This document shows, piece after piece, positions 8,883-18,257 of a DNA stretch of 61,360 nucleotides. Positions within the stretch are counted from its first letter, which is position 1, and every line of letters starts with the position of its first letter. Location of the stretch: the NCBI RefSeq assembly GCF_009873615.1, contig NZ_SSMG01000391.1, forward strand, positions 1 through 61,360. Reading direction: 5' to 3'. Both the position numbers and the translations under genes were made by a program. The stretch is from Photobacterium lucens (GTDB lineage Bacteria > Pseudomonadota > Gammaproteobacteria > Enterobacterales > Vibrionaceae). The notes beneath the pieces were generated by a model, which ran no database searches, was not told the origin of the DNA, and was given only the letters and a program-made list of their open reading frames with translations.

Positions 8883-8900
8883 GTTTCATTTAGTTTCGAT
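8883..8900. promoter_or_regulatory. AgaR-like operator before kdgK
   Basis: GTTTCATTTAGTTTCGAT matches the core of the published E. coli AgaR consensus (TTTCRTTTYRTTTY, from memory), and near-copies precede the other units of this locus. It lies between the agaY stop and the hairpin, where a kdgK promoter would be. Confidence 0.5.
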
Positions 8901-8924
8901 AACCATGAAAGGGTGACTCAGTTG

Positions 8925-9922
<998 letters not shown>

Positions 9923-9980
9923 GCTAACAAAAAAGACTAAATGACAACGTTGATAAAAAGGACAAAGCGGATAAAACACA

Positions 9981-10019
9981 AAAAAACCGAAGCAGAGCAA
10001 CGCCCAACTTCGGTTGTTT
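9981..10019 (-). terminator. terminator of the DUF2264 gene
   Basis: Arms AACCGAAG (9985-9992) and CTTCGGTT (10008-10015) are followed on the minus strand by a long T-run. It lies 25 bases beyond the stop at 10042 and isolates agaY from upstream transcription. Confidence 0.85.
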
Positions 10020-10041
10020 TATTTATGCTTTAAAATGCGGT

Positions 10042-11574
10042 TTAAAAGAAATGTGACATCTTCGAGCTATAACTGGTGATCCCTTTGCGCAATAAATTGT
10101 TTTTAGGTCGCTCTGCTCGGCCTAATAGCATTTCAAGCGCTTTATTGGCATAAGACTGAGACTCTAACCGACGTGATAACGGATCTTGCTGCTCGGTATA
10201 TTCCTGTTTAAACGTCACCACAATTTCTTGAGTTTCAGCAATGCCTTTAACATTGGCTTGGATCGCTTCAATATCAAAGTCATAGCTTTGTTGTTCTATC
10301 ATCAGTGGGCTTTCTTCTGCTTGCCATAGTTGGCAACGGTTGCCCATGTATAACGCAATAATTAATCCACGCATCGACCAAAAACTGCTGGCAGGGCCGC
10401 TGTAGTTATCGACTAAACGTCCATCATCATGGAATAAACCTTGAGTCGGTGCGCCATACTGCATCGCACCATTACCGATGAAGTAATTTAGATTTAAACG
10501 AAAAGCCCGTTTCGCTTCACCCATCGAAATCGCAGAGCTATGTTGATCAACTGCGGCTAACAAAGGCGCTGCTGCGGCTAAGCGATAACAAGCGCTGCGA
10601 CCAAAGAAAGGTAAGCCTTTTGGGGTAAAGAAATAACGATAACCTTCGACAAAATCACTCAACGATTGATGGATAAATTCAGGGTCGAAATTCGGGTCGA
10701 TTTGATCGAGCCAATAGAGTGAGTAGTGAAATCCCCATGCGTTGTAGTAATCATAATTGCCTTTCGCACCATCACGGAACCAGCCACCACCGACAAAAAA
10801 CACTTTAATACGTTGATATTTATCGTGATCGATACAGTCTTCACCCGTCAGGGCTTTTAGAACAAACTGCACCGTTAATGGAAATAAGTGCCAGTTATTA
10901 TCGACCGTTATTAGACTGTTCACTTGCTTAAACCATCGGCTTATCTGCTGCTGCTCCACCTCGCTATAGTGCTGCCATACCCACTCTTTTGATAGCCATA
11001 ACGCGAGTGCTAGATCGGCTGATTCACACACCCTCTGATCGCAATCATGTAATACGCCCCAATAGCCGGGATGTTTAGGATCAGTACCCGCCAGAAATGC
11101 TTGAGAGAGCACTTTTACTACATCAATGCGTTGTCCATCTAACCCGCTCATCTGTGATTCATTGCTAAAATGCAGCCATGCCGCTAATACTGGTAATACA
11201 CGACTCACGCCTTCAACGGCATCGGTTCTGGCGCTTTGCTGGCTTGGTCTACCAGGATAATAAGCATGGCTATGCTCCCAAACGCTGTAGTGACAAAACG
11301 CTTCCGTCACATACTTGGTTAAGTTATCACATAACAATTTGAGGTCGGTTTGTTGCTGAAATAATGTCTGTAATTGCTGATCGTGCTTATCATAAGCAGG
11401 CTTTTTCATTTTTAAGCGGATCAAACGCTGCTTAAACAAATGCCAATACATCTTCGCATCAGGGTGTTCATAAGGCACTTTCGGACGCTCAGTAGCAACA
11501 ATGTGTTTAATTCGAGATTCAATATGCTCAGAAGAAGAGGTTGAAGGCTGTTTTTCAGGTGTTTTTGTCGTCAT
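10042..11574 (-). CDS. DUF2264 protein, probable uronide hydrolase
   Basis: A 510-residue protein of the DUF2264 family. I recognise YPGRPSQQSARTDAVEGVSR, GGGWFRDGAKGNYDYYNAWG, FGRSACYR and FWSMRGL. I recall DUF2264 as corresponding to CAZy family GH154, an (alpha/alpha)-barrel family with beta-glucuronidase-type activity; this should be checked. There is no signal peptide, so it should be cytosolic. The start at 11574 is chosen because GGAAGGA lies about eight bases before it and the upstream extension looks noncoding. It sits behind the sulfatase in a glycosaminoglycan locus, so removal of (unsaturated) uronic acid from imported oligosaccharides is a sensible role. Such a role could duplicate or complement the GH105 enzyme at 18258. 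Confidence 0.85.
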   Translation of the reverse strand: MTTKTPEKQPSTSSSEHIESRIKHIVATERPKVPYEHPDAKMYWHLFKQRLIRLKMKKPAYDKHDQQLQTLFQQQTDLKLLCDNLTKYVTEAFCHYSVWEHSHAYYPGRPSQQSARTDAVEGVSRVLPVLAAWLHFSNESQMSGLDGQRIDVVKVLSQAFLAGTDPKHPGYWGVLHDCDQRVCESADLALALWLSKEWVWQHYSEVEQQQISRWFKQVNSLITVDNNWHLFPLTVQFVLKALTGEDCIDHDKYQRIKVFFVGGGWFRDGAKGNYDYYNAWGFHYSLYWLDQIDPNFDPEFIHQSLSDFVEGYRYFFTPKGLPFFGRSACYRLAAAAPLLAAVDQHSSAISMGEAKRAFRLNLNYFIGNGAMQYGAPTQGLFHDDGRLVDNYSGPASSFWSMRGLIIALYMGNRCQLWQAEESPLMIEQQSYDFDIEAIQANVKGIAETQEIVVTFKQEYTEQQDPLSRRLESQSYANKALEMLLGRAERPKNNLLRKGITSYSSKMSHFF

Positions 11575-11650
11575 TTGCTTTTCCTTCCATGACATATAAT
11601 CAAAGCGACTTAAAAAATAATGCAGAATAAAAAAGGATGAACCCGTCACT

Positions 11651-11702
11651 TATAAACGAAACAATAAGAAAGCCATGCACCTTGTCATGACTTTCTTGGT
11701 TA
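11651..11702 (-). promoter_or_regulatory. AgaR-like motif and hairpin before the DUF2264 gene
   Basis: On the minus strand CTTTCTTATTGTTTCGTTTAT (11653-11673) resembles the repeated AgaR-type motif. It overlaps a 12-bp hairpin (11668-11700, one mismatch) whose arms start AAGAAAG and end CTTTCTT. The hairpin may be a weak terminator of the upstream sulfatase gene, and the motif may control a separate DUF2264 promoter. Confidence 0.35.
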
Positions 11703-11714
11703 GGTTAACTCACA

Positions 11715-13346
11715 TTACTTCTGCGCTAATGCTGGCGCAGGTTTAGCTGATTCAGTTAACACATGGTAGCGATCTTGTCCCCATGCCACAGGTTTAGGCT
11801 TGTTTTTGATCCAGTCATAAAATGCATTTTTCATTTCAGCGACTTTCTCTGGGTGTTTGGTCGCTAAATCTTGTGACTCTGACGGATCTAACTTGTCATT
11901 GAACAGTTTCACCTTATTTGAACCATCATCGTAGAAATACAATGCCCAGTCTTGATCACGGATCGCCCATGAGCCTTTTGATAGTTTTTCAAGGTTTGGA
12001 TTATTCGGGATCGTATCGCTTTCATATGTGATCCACTTCCAGTAACCGTACCAAAAACCATCATTTTCTTCACTGTAGTGCTTCGCACCCGGACCTGCCC
12101 AGTAGATATAATCATGCGGTGATTGCTCAGCTTTACCAGCCAGTACCGGCATGATGTCTTGACCATCGACTTTCATCTCTTGCGGGATCGTAATACCCGC
12201 AGCTTTTAAAGCGGTAGGCAGAATATCAAGTGCTGAAATTAAGGTATCGCTCTTGCCACCAGCAGGAATATGTTTCGGCCAAGATGCGACGAAAGGAACA
12301 CGTACCCCACCGTTATACATCTGTCCTTTATAGCCACGATCCATGCCATTCATTGGCATTGGCGATTCATGTACCGCACCGTTATCAGACAAGAAGAAGA
12401 TCAAGGTATTCTCTAGCTCGCCTTTTTGTTTAAGCAGATCCATGATCTGACCTAAACCTTCATCAGCAGCATTGATCGCAGCAAAATATTTATCCGCTTC
12501 AACGTTACCAGTATTAAAGCGATCCATGTATTTTGCCGGTGACGCTTGCTCTAGCGGAATGTGCGGCACGCTGTAAGCAAGGTTAATAAAGAACGGCTTA
12601 TCGCCACTTTGCTCAATGAATTTCAGGGTTTCATTGGTCAGGTTATGGGTTAAATAGCCCGGAGCAGGAATGTTCTTACCATTTTGATAAATTGCCGGAG
12701 AATTCCACAGCGCAGCGCCCGATGCATAGAAGCTATAGGAGTAATCAAAACCACGCTCTTCGGGTCCAAAACCTTCACCGACCACCGGAATTTGAATATC
12801 GTGATAGTCACGTGTTTGCGCTTCTGCTGCGACCTTATTTTTGCTGGCTATTTTCGCATTGTGCCACTTACCAATGTTGGCAGTGCGATAGCCATTTTCT
12901 TGAAATAATGCAGGCAATAATTTGATGTCGAGCGGAATACCCTGCAACGCATCATCATTACTGTATGTACCAAAGCTGGTTGGATAACGACCCGTGAAAA
13001 TTCCCGCACGAGAAGGGCCACACACAGGATGCGCCACAAAAGCATTGGTCATCTTCACCCCGTTTTGCGCCAGCTGTGCCACATTTGGCATGGCTCGTTT
13101 AGCCGCATCAATCATCTTATCTAGATCGCCTTGATAACGTGCTGGCACAGGGCGTTTCGCTAACTCTGCTTTATCTAAACTGTCTAAAGCAAAATCTAAC
13201 TGACCCGTACCTAAGTCATCCATGATCACTAACAACACGTTTGGTTGCTCGGCAGGTTTAGCGGCAAAGGTGGTAACCGGTGCGACAACACATGCTGTGG
13301 CAACTAAACTGGCAACCACTGTCTTCTTCATCGAGGACAGATCCAT
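11715..13346 (-). CDS. secreted sulfatase, Cys-type (Sec signal)
   Basis: Hydrolyses sulfate esters, here presumably on glycosaminoglycan oligosaccharides in the periplasm. A 543-residue type I sulfatase with a Sec signal peptide (about 1-29, ending TTFA) and the metal-binding pair in LLVIMDDLG (D43, D44). The formylglycine motif is C109-G-P-S-R, followed by AGIFTGR. Further signatures are NIGKWHN and FLSDNGA. Because the modified residue is Cys and a maturase gene lies just upstream, activation by the anaerobic maturase is expected. The start has AAGGAG seven bases upstream; a second Met at residue 6 is an alternative. Position specificity (4-O, 6-O or 2-O) cannot be read from the sequence. 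Confidence 0.92.
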   Translation of the reverse strand: MDLSSMKKTVVASLVATACVVAPVTTFAAKPAEQPNVLLVIMDDLGTGQLDFALDSLDKAELAKRPVPARYQGDLDKMIDAAKRAMPNVAQLAQNGVKMTNAFVAHPVCGPSRAGIFTGRYPTSFGTYSNDDALQGIPLDIKLLPALFQENGYRTANIGKWHNAKIASKNKVAAEAQTRDYHDIQIPVVGEGFGPEERGFDYSYSFYASGAALWNSPAIYQNGKNIPAPGYLTHNLTNETLKFIEQSGDKPFFINLAYSVPHIPLEQASPAKYMDRFNTGNVEADKYFAAINAADEGLGQIMDLLKQKGELENTLIFFLSDNGAVHESPMPMNGMDRGYKGQMYNGGVRVPFVASWPKHIPAGGKSDTLISALDILPTALKAAGITIPQEMKVDGQDIMPVLAGKAEQSPHDYIYWAGPGAKHYSEENDGFWYGYWKWITYESDTIPNNPNLEKLSKGSWAIRDQDWALYFYDDGSNKVKLFNDKLDPSESQDLATKHPEKVAEMKNAFYDWIKNKPKPVAWGQDRYHVLTESAKPAPALAQK

Positions 13347-13420
13347 GATTCACTCCTTGTCTCAATCGTTATTAATATTGGATTAATTGTGTATTTATAA
13401 GGTGTTACAAAAACAGGATG

Positions 13421-14668
13421 TTACGAGAAAGCATGTTGACCACGAGCATGGGCAATCATCGGCAAGGCATCGGCGGCCGTTCCCCCTTGCCGGATTGCTT
13501 GGCTCATTAAGTGCATTGCAGGTGCAGTATGACGGAAGATCTTTTGATACGACGGGCACAAGTAATTGTGTTTATGTTTTTGCCCATCTTGCTGAACAAT
13601 ACGGTGTTTCGGGCAGCCGCCATAACATAAGCCATGGGCTTCACAGCTTTGGCACTGCTCGGTTAATTTGCTGGACTTAGCTTGTCCAAAACGTTGTTGT
13701 TGTTTACTGGTTGCCATCTTCGTTAATGACAATTCAGCCACATTCCCTAAACGGTTAGCCGGATAAACATAGTGATCACAGGAATAAACATCGCCATTAG
13801 CTTCAATCACCATCGCCTGACCACAGTTTTTCGACTGGACACAAACCGATGCTGGATAGCCCAGCCATGTCGCTAATACACTATCAAACATACGTACATA
13901 AACAGTGCCTACATCTTCTTTTAGCCATTCATCGAAAACCTCTGTCATGAACTGACCATAGCCATGAGAAGGCACAGAGAAATGGGTTAGTGATGCATCT
14001 TTGGCGGTAGCGTAATGATGAGATGAGCCCTGTGCAGAGCCTTCCACTTCAACAATGGGAATAAACTGTAAATGACGAGCACCCAATGATTTTAAAAACT
14101 GATAAGTCTGAGCACCTTTATCCCAGTTCTGATCATTAATCACCGTGAGGACGTTAAATTCCACTTGATACTCAAGTAGATATTCAATGGCACGCTTTAC
14201 CCGTTCAAAGGTCGGTTTACCATTGACTGAAATACGGTATTTATCATGAATATCAGGTGTACCATCGATAGATACCCCAATTAAAAACTGGTTGTCGGCA
14301 AAAAATTGCGCCCACTGTTTATTGATAGCAACAGCGTTGGTTTGAAAACTATTGGTGATGGTTTTTCCGTTGGCATATTGACGCTGGTATTTCACCACAT
14401 TGCGGTAGAAATCAAGCCCAGCAAGGGTTGGCTCTCCACCTTGCCATGAGAAATCGATCTGATCGCTATCTTGCGAGGCAATATAATCACGAATATAACG
14501 TTTTAAAACATGCTCAGGCATCACATCTGGTTGCTGAGATCCAGTGCTTCCACATCCGCTTACTTCATCGAGCATCGCTTCTTTTTCCAGATAAAAGCAA
14601 TATTCACATTTTAAGTTACAGCGATAACTGGTTGGTTTTGCCATCATGTGAAAGCGTGCTGCTGTCAT
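13421..14668 (-). CDS. anaerobic sulfatase-maturating radical SAM enzyme
   Basis: Converts the active-site cysteine of sulfatases to formylglycine in the cytosol, using S-adenosylmethionine and iron-sulfur clusters. The 415-residue protein has the radical SAM motif CNLKCEYC (C17, C21, C24) and the anSME-type FSWQGGEPTLAG. A C-terminal SPASM region is rich in cysteines (CVQSKNCG, YSCDHYVYP, CQSCEAHGLCYGGCPKHR). It is 74 bases upstream of the sulfatase gene on the same strand, the expected partner. AAGGAAAG before the ATG supports the start. Divergent motifs upstream suggest AgaR control. Confidence is high because context and motifs agree. Confidence 0.95.
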   Translation of the reverse strand: MTAARFHMMAKPTSYRCNLKCEYCFYLEKEAMLDEVSGCGSTGSQQPDVMPEHVLKRYIRDYIASQDSDQIDFSWQGGEPTLAGLDFYRNVVKYQRQYANGKTITNSFQTNAVAINKQWAQFFADNQFLIGVSIDGTPDIHDKYRISVNGKPTFERVKRAIEYLLEYQVEFNVLTVINDQNWDKGAQTYQFLKSLGARHLQFIPIVEVEGSAQGSSHHYATAKDASLTHFSVPSHGYGQFMTEVFDEWLKEDVGTVYVRMFDSVLATWLGYPASVCVQSKNCGQAMVIEANGDVYSCDHYVYPANRLGNVAELSLTKMATSKQQQRFGQAKSSKLTEQCQSCEAHGLCYGGCPKHRIVQQDGQKHKHNYLCPSYQKIFRHTAPAMHLMSQAIRQGGTAADALPMIAHARGQHAFS

Positions 14669-14882
14669 GTTCTTTCCTTTTCTTACTTATACTTTCATAA
14701 TGCCGCTATATTACGAAAGAATACGAAAGATAAAGCAGATAAAGATCACAACAACAAAAACAAATGAAAGCTAAGTATTATTCTTTTTTAGATTTGAAAG
14801 CTAAGGAAATATCCGTAATTTCAGTTATCAATCCCCTAGACAAAAATGCAACTTAACTCTGCAACAAAAGTACTCGTACGCA
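14669..14882. promoter_or_regulatory. maturase control region with AgaR-like motifs
   Basis: ACGAAAGAATACGAAAG (14713-14729) carries two tandem half-sites in the minus orientation. GAAAGCTAAG occurs twice (about 14767-14776 and 14797-14806), separated by 30 bases. TGTGAT on the minus strand (14745-14750) is a CRP-like half site. The region lies between divergent genes, but the motifs are oriented towards the maturase-sulfatase unit. Confidence 0.45.
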
Positions 14883-14885
14883 GTG

Positions 14886-15479
14886 ATGGAATCGCATATA
14901 AAACCACTTTTTCATTCTACTGTTATGCCCTTCATACTCGCTTTACTGTTCAGCCTTTCTTCTAACCTCGATAACTTTGTTATTGGGTTTTCTTATGGCG
15001 TACAAAACAAACGTATTGCCTTAGTACCCAATATTATTATTGCGCTGATCACAGCCATCGTGACTTACCTTTCAATGGTATTGGGGCAATGGTTAACCCA
15101 TTTGATCTCGCATCAAGAATCATCAGATATTGGTTCGATTGTTTTTATCGGACTTGGACTTTGGTCTATTGGTAATAGCTTCTCGAACAATAAAAAAACA
15201 CGCCATGACGACACCAAAGAGCTTGGGATCAAAGCGGCAATTGGATTAGGAATATTGCTATCCATTAATAATATTGGCGTGGGGATACTAGGAAGTGTGT
15301 CTCGACTTAATATCAACTTAATCACAATACTGACGTTTGTTACCAGTATCTTACTGACTTATCTCGGTAACCATTTAGGTAACAATGTGATCGGCAAATG
15401 GCTAGGTAAATATAATGATTTAGTATCAGGGCTATTACTGGTGATCTTAGGCTTACTGTCTTTCTTTTATGCCCTCTAA
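14886..15479 (+). CDS. MntP/YtaF-type membrane protein, putative manganese exporter
   Basis: A 197-residue polytopic protein with about six membrane segments arranged as two related halves. Each half contains an Asn/Asp-bearing motif (SLSSNLDNFVIGFSYG near the start, LLSINNIGVGI in the middle), the pattern of the MntP/YtaF efflux family. The only soluble loop is short and charged (NNKKTRHDDTKELG). No good ribosome-binding site is visible; GTG at 14883, ATG at 14886 or ATG at 14925 could be the start. It shares a terminator with the convergent PL8 gene and has no obvious link with glycan use. The substrate is inferred from the family only. Confidence 0.75.
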   Translation: MESHIKPLFHSTVMPFILALLFSLSSNLDNFVIGFSYGVQNKRIALVPNIIIALITAIVTYLSMVLGQWLTHLISHQESSDIGSIVFIGLGLWSIGNSFSNNKKTRHDDTKELGIKAAIGLGILLSINNIGVGILGSVSRLNINLITILTFVTSILLTYLGNHLGNNVIGKWLGKYNDLVSGLLLVILGLLSFFYAL

Positions 15480-15482
15480 CAT

Positions 15483-15515
15483 AAAAAATGGAGCTGGTAA
15501 TCCAGCTCCATCCTT
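15483..15515. terminator. bidirectional terminator between MntP-like and PL8 genes
   Basis: Perfect 10-bp stem ATGGAGCTGG/CCAGCTCCAT (15488-15497, 15502-15511) with a four-base loop. The A-run on the left gives a U-tract for the minus-strand PL8 transcript. Confidence 0.85.
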
Positions 15516-15520
15516 CATTG

Positions 15521-17974
15521 CTATTTCACCGTAAAGGCATAGCTGCGACCTTTTAATCCAGTCACATCAATGACTAGCGTGCGGCGATCACCAAGTTGTA
15601 AGCGCTGCTCTGGATCTGACTTAATCTTCACTGGCTTTTTAAACTCAAGTTCAAGCAAGGCTTGCGTTTGTAGCGGATCGCTGATCGCAATATGATGCTC
15701 GCCATCGTCTTTCTCCACCATTAATGCCATTTTCCCCACAGCGGTGATCTGCGATGTGATCTTAACCGCTTGTGGTTGCCAAACATTGGCGGCAATCACT
15801 TTGTCTTCTTTGTTTTTAATAATGTGGGCAACGTCATCTTGTCTTAATACCTTGATTGGCTTCTCTTCAACAAACTCAGCGATATCATCAAGATCACTAT
15901 CAGGCAGCACAACATAAGCGTAGCTATTTAAGGCTGGAGAATGATCGATAGTTGCCGTGACAAACTCAGCACTAACATCGCCCGTTTTAGTGCCGATCTC
16001 ACTCCAATTACCTTGGCGAACATCACGTTTTACCGCCAATTCTGTCGGGGTTAAGAACACATAACCTAATGCACTGTCTTCCACACTTGGGTTATCAATC
16101 AGCAAACTTTTTACTGTTGTATTCTGATCTGCTTGCCAATGAGCACCATTGACTAATATATTGGTTTGCCCTAGCTCCAAAAGCTTGCGATTGGCAACGG
16201 TTGTCGTCACATTCGCACCTATGCTCGATTCAATATTAGAACCCAGCATCACCACCATATCTTCAAACATAAACCACGATTTTTTAGCCGTTAAGGTGTC
16301 ATTCCAGTTAGAGAAATCCATACCAGCACTACCAGCATCGTCTAATTTTACCGAGCCGACCCACTCCATCTGTGATTTACGACCGCCTTTGATTTGGTTA
16401 CGTTGACCTTCACAGTCACCCATCACCTGATCATCAACCGTAGTGCCAGCTAAACGATAGCTATCAATGGTAGGCCAGTAATTATGGTAATGATCGAGCT
16501 GCTGATTATAGAAATAACCCATGCCGTCACCAGTAAACCAACCTTTGCGGTTTTCGTTATTCATACATTCAAAGTTACCTAAACGACTTGAATGCATCGC
16601 AAGGCTAAATGCCCAATCATCGGTACGATAGACCACACGATCCATCGCAGGGAAAGCGAAAAAGCCCAGTTGATTATCTTTTGCAACAATCGTTTCATCT
16701 TGGACTAACTGCTGTGCTTTTTGATAGTTACCAACGTGGTTAAGTGATTCAAAAAAGTCGATATACGTATCTTGGCTGATCTGGGTTTTAATTAACTGTT
16801 TAAGCGGTGTGACATACTGTGCAGGCGCACCATCAATATAATGCAGTAGCGATGCTAATACGTTATGACCGACACCATGTCCTTGCTCTTGAGGGCGAGA
16901 AATAGCACGACCATTAACAAATTCCATCATGGTGCCACGGTAAAGCAATGGGGCATAACTCTTAAAGATTAACGGATAGATCTCTTGTAATTTGGGATCG
17001 GTCACTTGCCACGGCGTATTGGCAACCAAGCTCATTTGCGCCCCGAGCCCGCCCAAAAGCACATTGCCGTAAGTACCGTTATAAGCAATATCGTAATGCT
17101 GTAAGAAGCTACCATCTTGATAGAAACCATCGCTTTGTTCGACATAGTTCACCACAGGAGAAAGCGCATTGATCGCTGCGGTAATTTCGGTACTGTCGTT
17201 CGCTAAAATCCCACGTAATAACACCACCAGGGTATTGTCAGTACGGTTGCCACCTGTTGATTCACGGTAATGAGGGTTACTTGATGTGTCAGCCCCTGGT
17301 CCTGCACCTAAATGAGTTGGAAGCGGAGTAAAGTAGCGAGTGGCATCAAGATAAGAGGCAATTAACGCTGGCGGAAGCTGCTCATATAACACCACAAGAA
17401 TATTATGAATATCTTTTGGCGTCCCTAGCTCCCAATGCCACCAGTTACCCCACTCTTTCACACCTACTTTGTAATAATGCTGATTTAAGAAGGTTAAACC
17501 ATCAATGATCGCTTCAAGTAACTGCGGATTATGTTGCAGCGCACCATCACGTAATTGATACGCTTTCGCCATAATAAAAAGACGTTGATAGGAAGTACGT
17601 AAATTTGCCCCTAATACTTTTTTACCCGCTTCGGTTTGATCATCAAGTGCTAAATCATTCCACAATGAAACCCGAGCAGCATCAGTATTAATACTATCCC
17701 AATGCTTTTGAGCGCCATTATTGGTTGTGATCACCATTTGCTTTAGCTTGTCATCAAAAGCAGCACTCGGTGCACCTAAAAAGCTTTCTGACCACTTTAA
17801 ACGCAATTGATGAAAGGCTTCTTGTTCAGATGACGTGGTTTGCAAGGTTGATATTTGGAAAGTCGCTGCTTGATCAATCGATTGATGCAATGCCACATCG
17901 CTAACCGTTGCCGAAACAACACTTGGGGTAAGAGCAAGGGCAATAGAAACAGAGAGTAGTGATAACGTTTTCAT
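15521..17974 (-). CDS. secreted PL8 polysaccharide lyase (chondroitin/hyaluronate lyase type)
   Basis: Cleaves hexosaminyl-uronic acid bonds by beta-elimination, producing 4,5-unsaturated disaccharides outside the cell. The 817-residue protein has a Sec signal peptide (1-22, ending SVVSA). The catalytic set of PL8 is in place: N243 in GGNRTDN, H293 and Y302 in QHYDIAYNGTYG, and R356/R360 in NGRAISR. The H-to-Y (9) and Y-to-Arg (54) spacings equal those I recall for chondroitin AC lyase. Aromatic EWGNWWHWELG (174-184) forms the substrate cleft. The ATG at 17974 is chosen over an upstream in-frame Met because of AAAGGA before it and the signal peptide that follows. Substrate could be chondroitin, hyaluronan or both; the GalNAc genes around favour chondroitin. 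Confidence 0.93.
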   Translation of the reverse strand: MKTLSLLSVSIALALTPSVVSATVSDVALHQSIDQAATFQISTLQTTSSEQEAFHQLRLKWSESFLGAPSAAFDDKLKQMVITTNNGAQKHWDSINTDAARVSLWNDLALDDQTEAGKKVLGANLRTSYQRLFIMAKAYQLRDGALQHNPQLLEAIIDGLTFLNQHYYKVGVKEWGNWWHWELGTPKDIHNILVVLYEQLPPALIASYLDATRYFTPLPTHLGAGPGADTSSNPHYRESTGGNRTDNTLVVLLRGILANDSTEITAAINALSPVVNYVEQSDGFYQDGSFLQHYDIAYNGTYGNVLLGGLGAQMSLVANTPWQVTDPKLQEIYPLIFKSYAPLLYRGTMMEFVNGRAISRPQEQGHGVGHNVLASLLHYIDGAPAQYVTPLKQLIKTQISQDTYIDFFESLNHVGNYQKAQQLVQDETIVAKDNQLGFFAFPAMDRVVYRTDDWAFSLAMHSSRLGNFECMNNENRKGWFTGDGMGYFYNQQLDHYHNYWPTIDSYRLAGTTVDDQVMGDCEGQRNQIKGGRKSQMEWVGSVKLDDAGSAGMDFSNWNDTLTAKKSWFMFEDMVVMLGSNIESSIGANVTTTVANRKLLELGQTNILVNGAHWQADQNTTVKSLLIDNPSVEDSALGYVFLTPTELAVKRDVRQGNWSEIGTKTGDVSAEFVTATIDHSPALNSYAYVVLPDSDLDDIAEFVEEKPIKVLRQDDVAHIIKNKEDKVIAANVWQPQAVKITSQITAVGKMALMVEKDDGEHHIAISDPLQTQALLELEFKKPVKIKSDPEQRLQLGDRRTLVIDVTGLKGRSYAFTVK

Positions 17975-18015
17975 TGTAGGTCCTTTTGTTTTTATTTTGT
18001 CGATAGAAAATAACA

Positions 18016-18132
18016 AAAGAAAGAAAACGAAACACAACGAAGATCAATATTTTGCTTTTAGCATAAACACAAAAAATCGGTATCGGACAACATATCACAA
18101 ACGAAAATAGTGACAGCAAATAAACGAAAATC
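18016..18132. promoter_or_regulatory. PL8 control region with AgaR-like motifs
   Basis: The spacer upstream of the lyase holds several AACGAAA half-sites: GAAAACGAAACACAACGAAG (18023-18042), CAAACGAAAATAG (18098-18110) and ATAAACGAAAATCG (18120-18133). TGTGAT on the minus strand (18094-18099) is a CRP-like half site. These match the motif set found before the other units of the locus. Confidence 0.45.
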
Positions 18133-18182
18133 GCTTTATGTTATTCCCGCCTAATTTTATAAAACACTCTCTTAAAAAACAG

Positions 18183-18226
18183 AAAAGCCGATGATCATAA
18201 CAAAAGCGTTATTACCATCGGCTCAA
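18183..18226 (-). terminator. terminator of the agaR-to-GH105 operon
   Basis: A long hairpin with outer arms AGCCGATG/CATCGGCT (18186-18193, 18216-18223) and inner pairing ATAAC/GTTAT. It is followed on the minus strand by a T-rich tract and lies about 35 bases beyond the last stop of the operon. Confidence 0.8.
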
Positions 18227-18257
18227 TTTACCTAGCCTTTAAAACTTATATTTTTTA

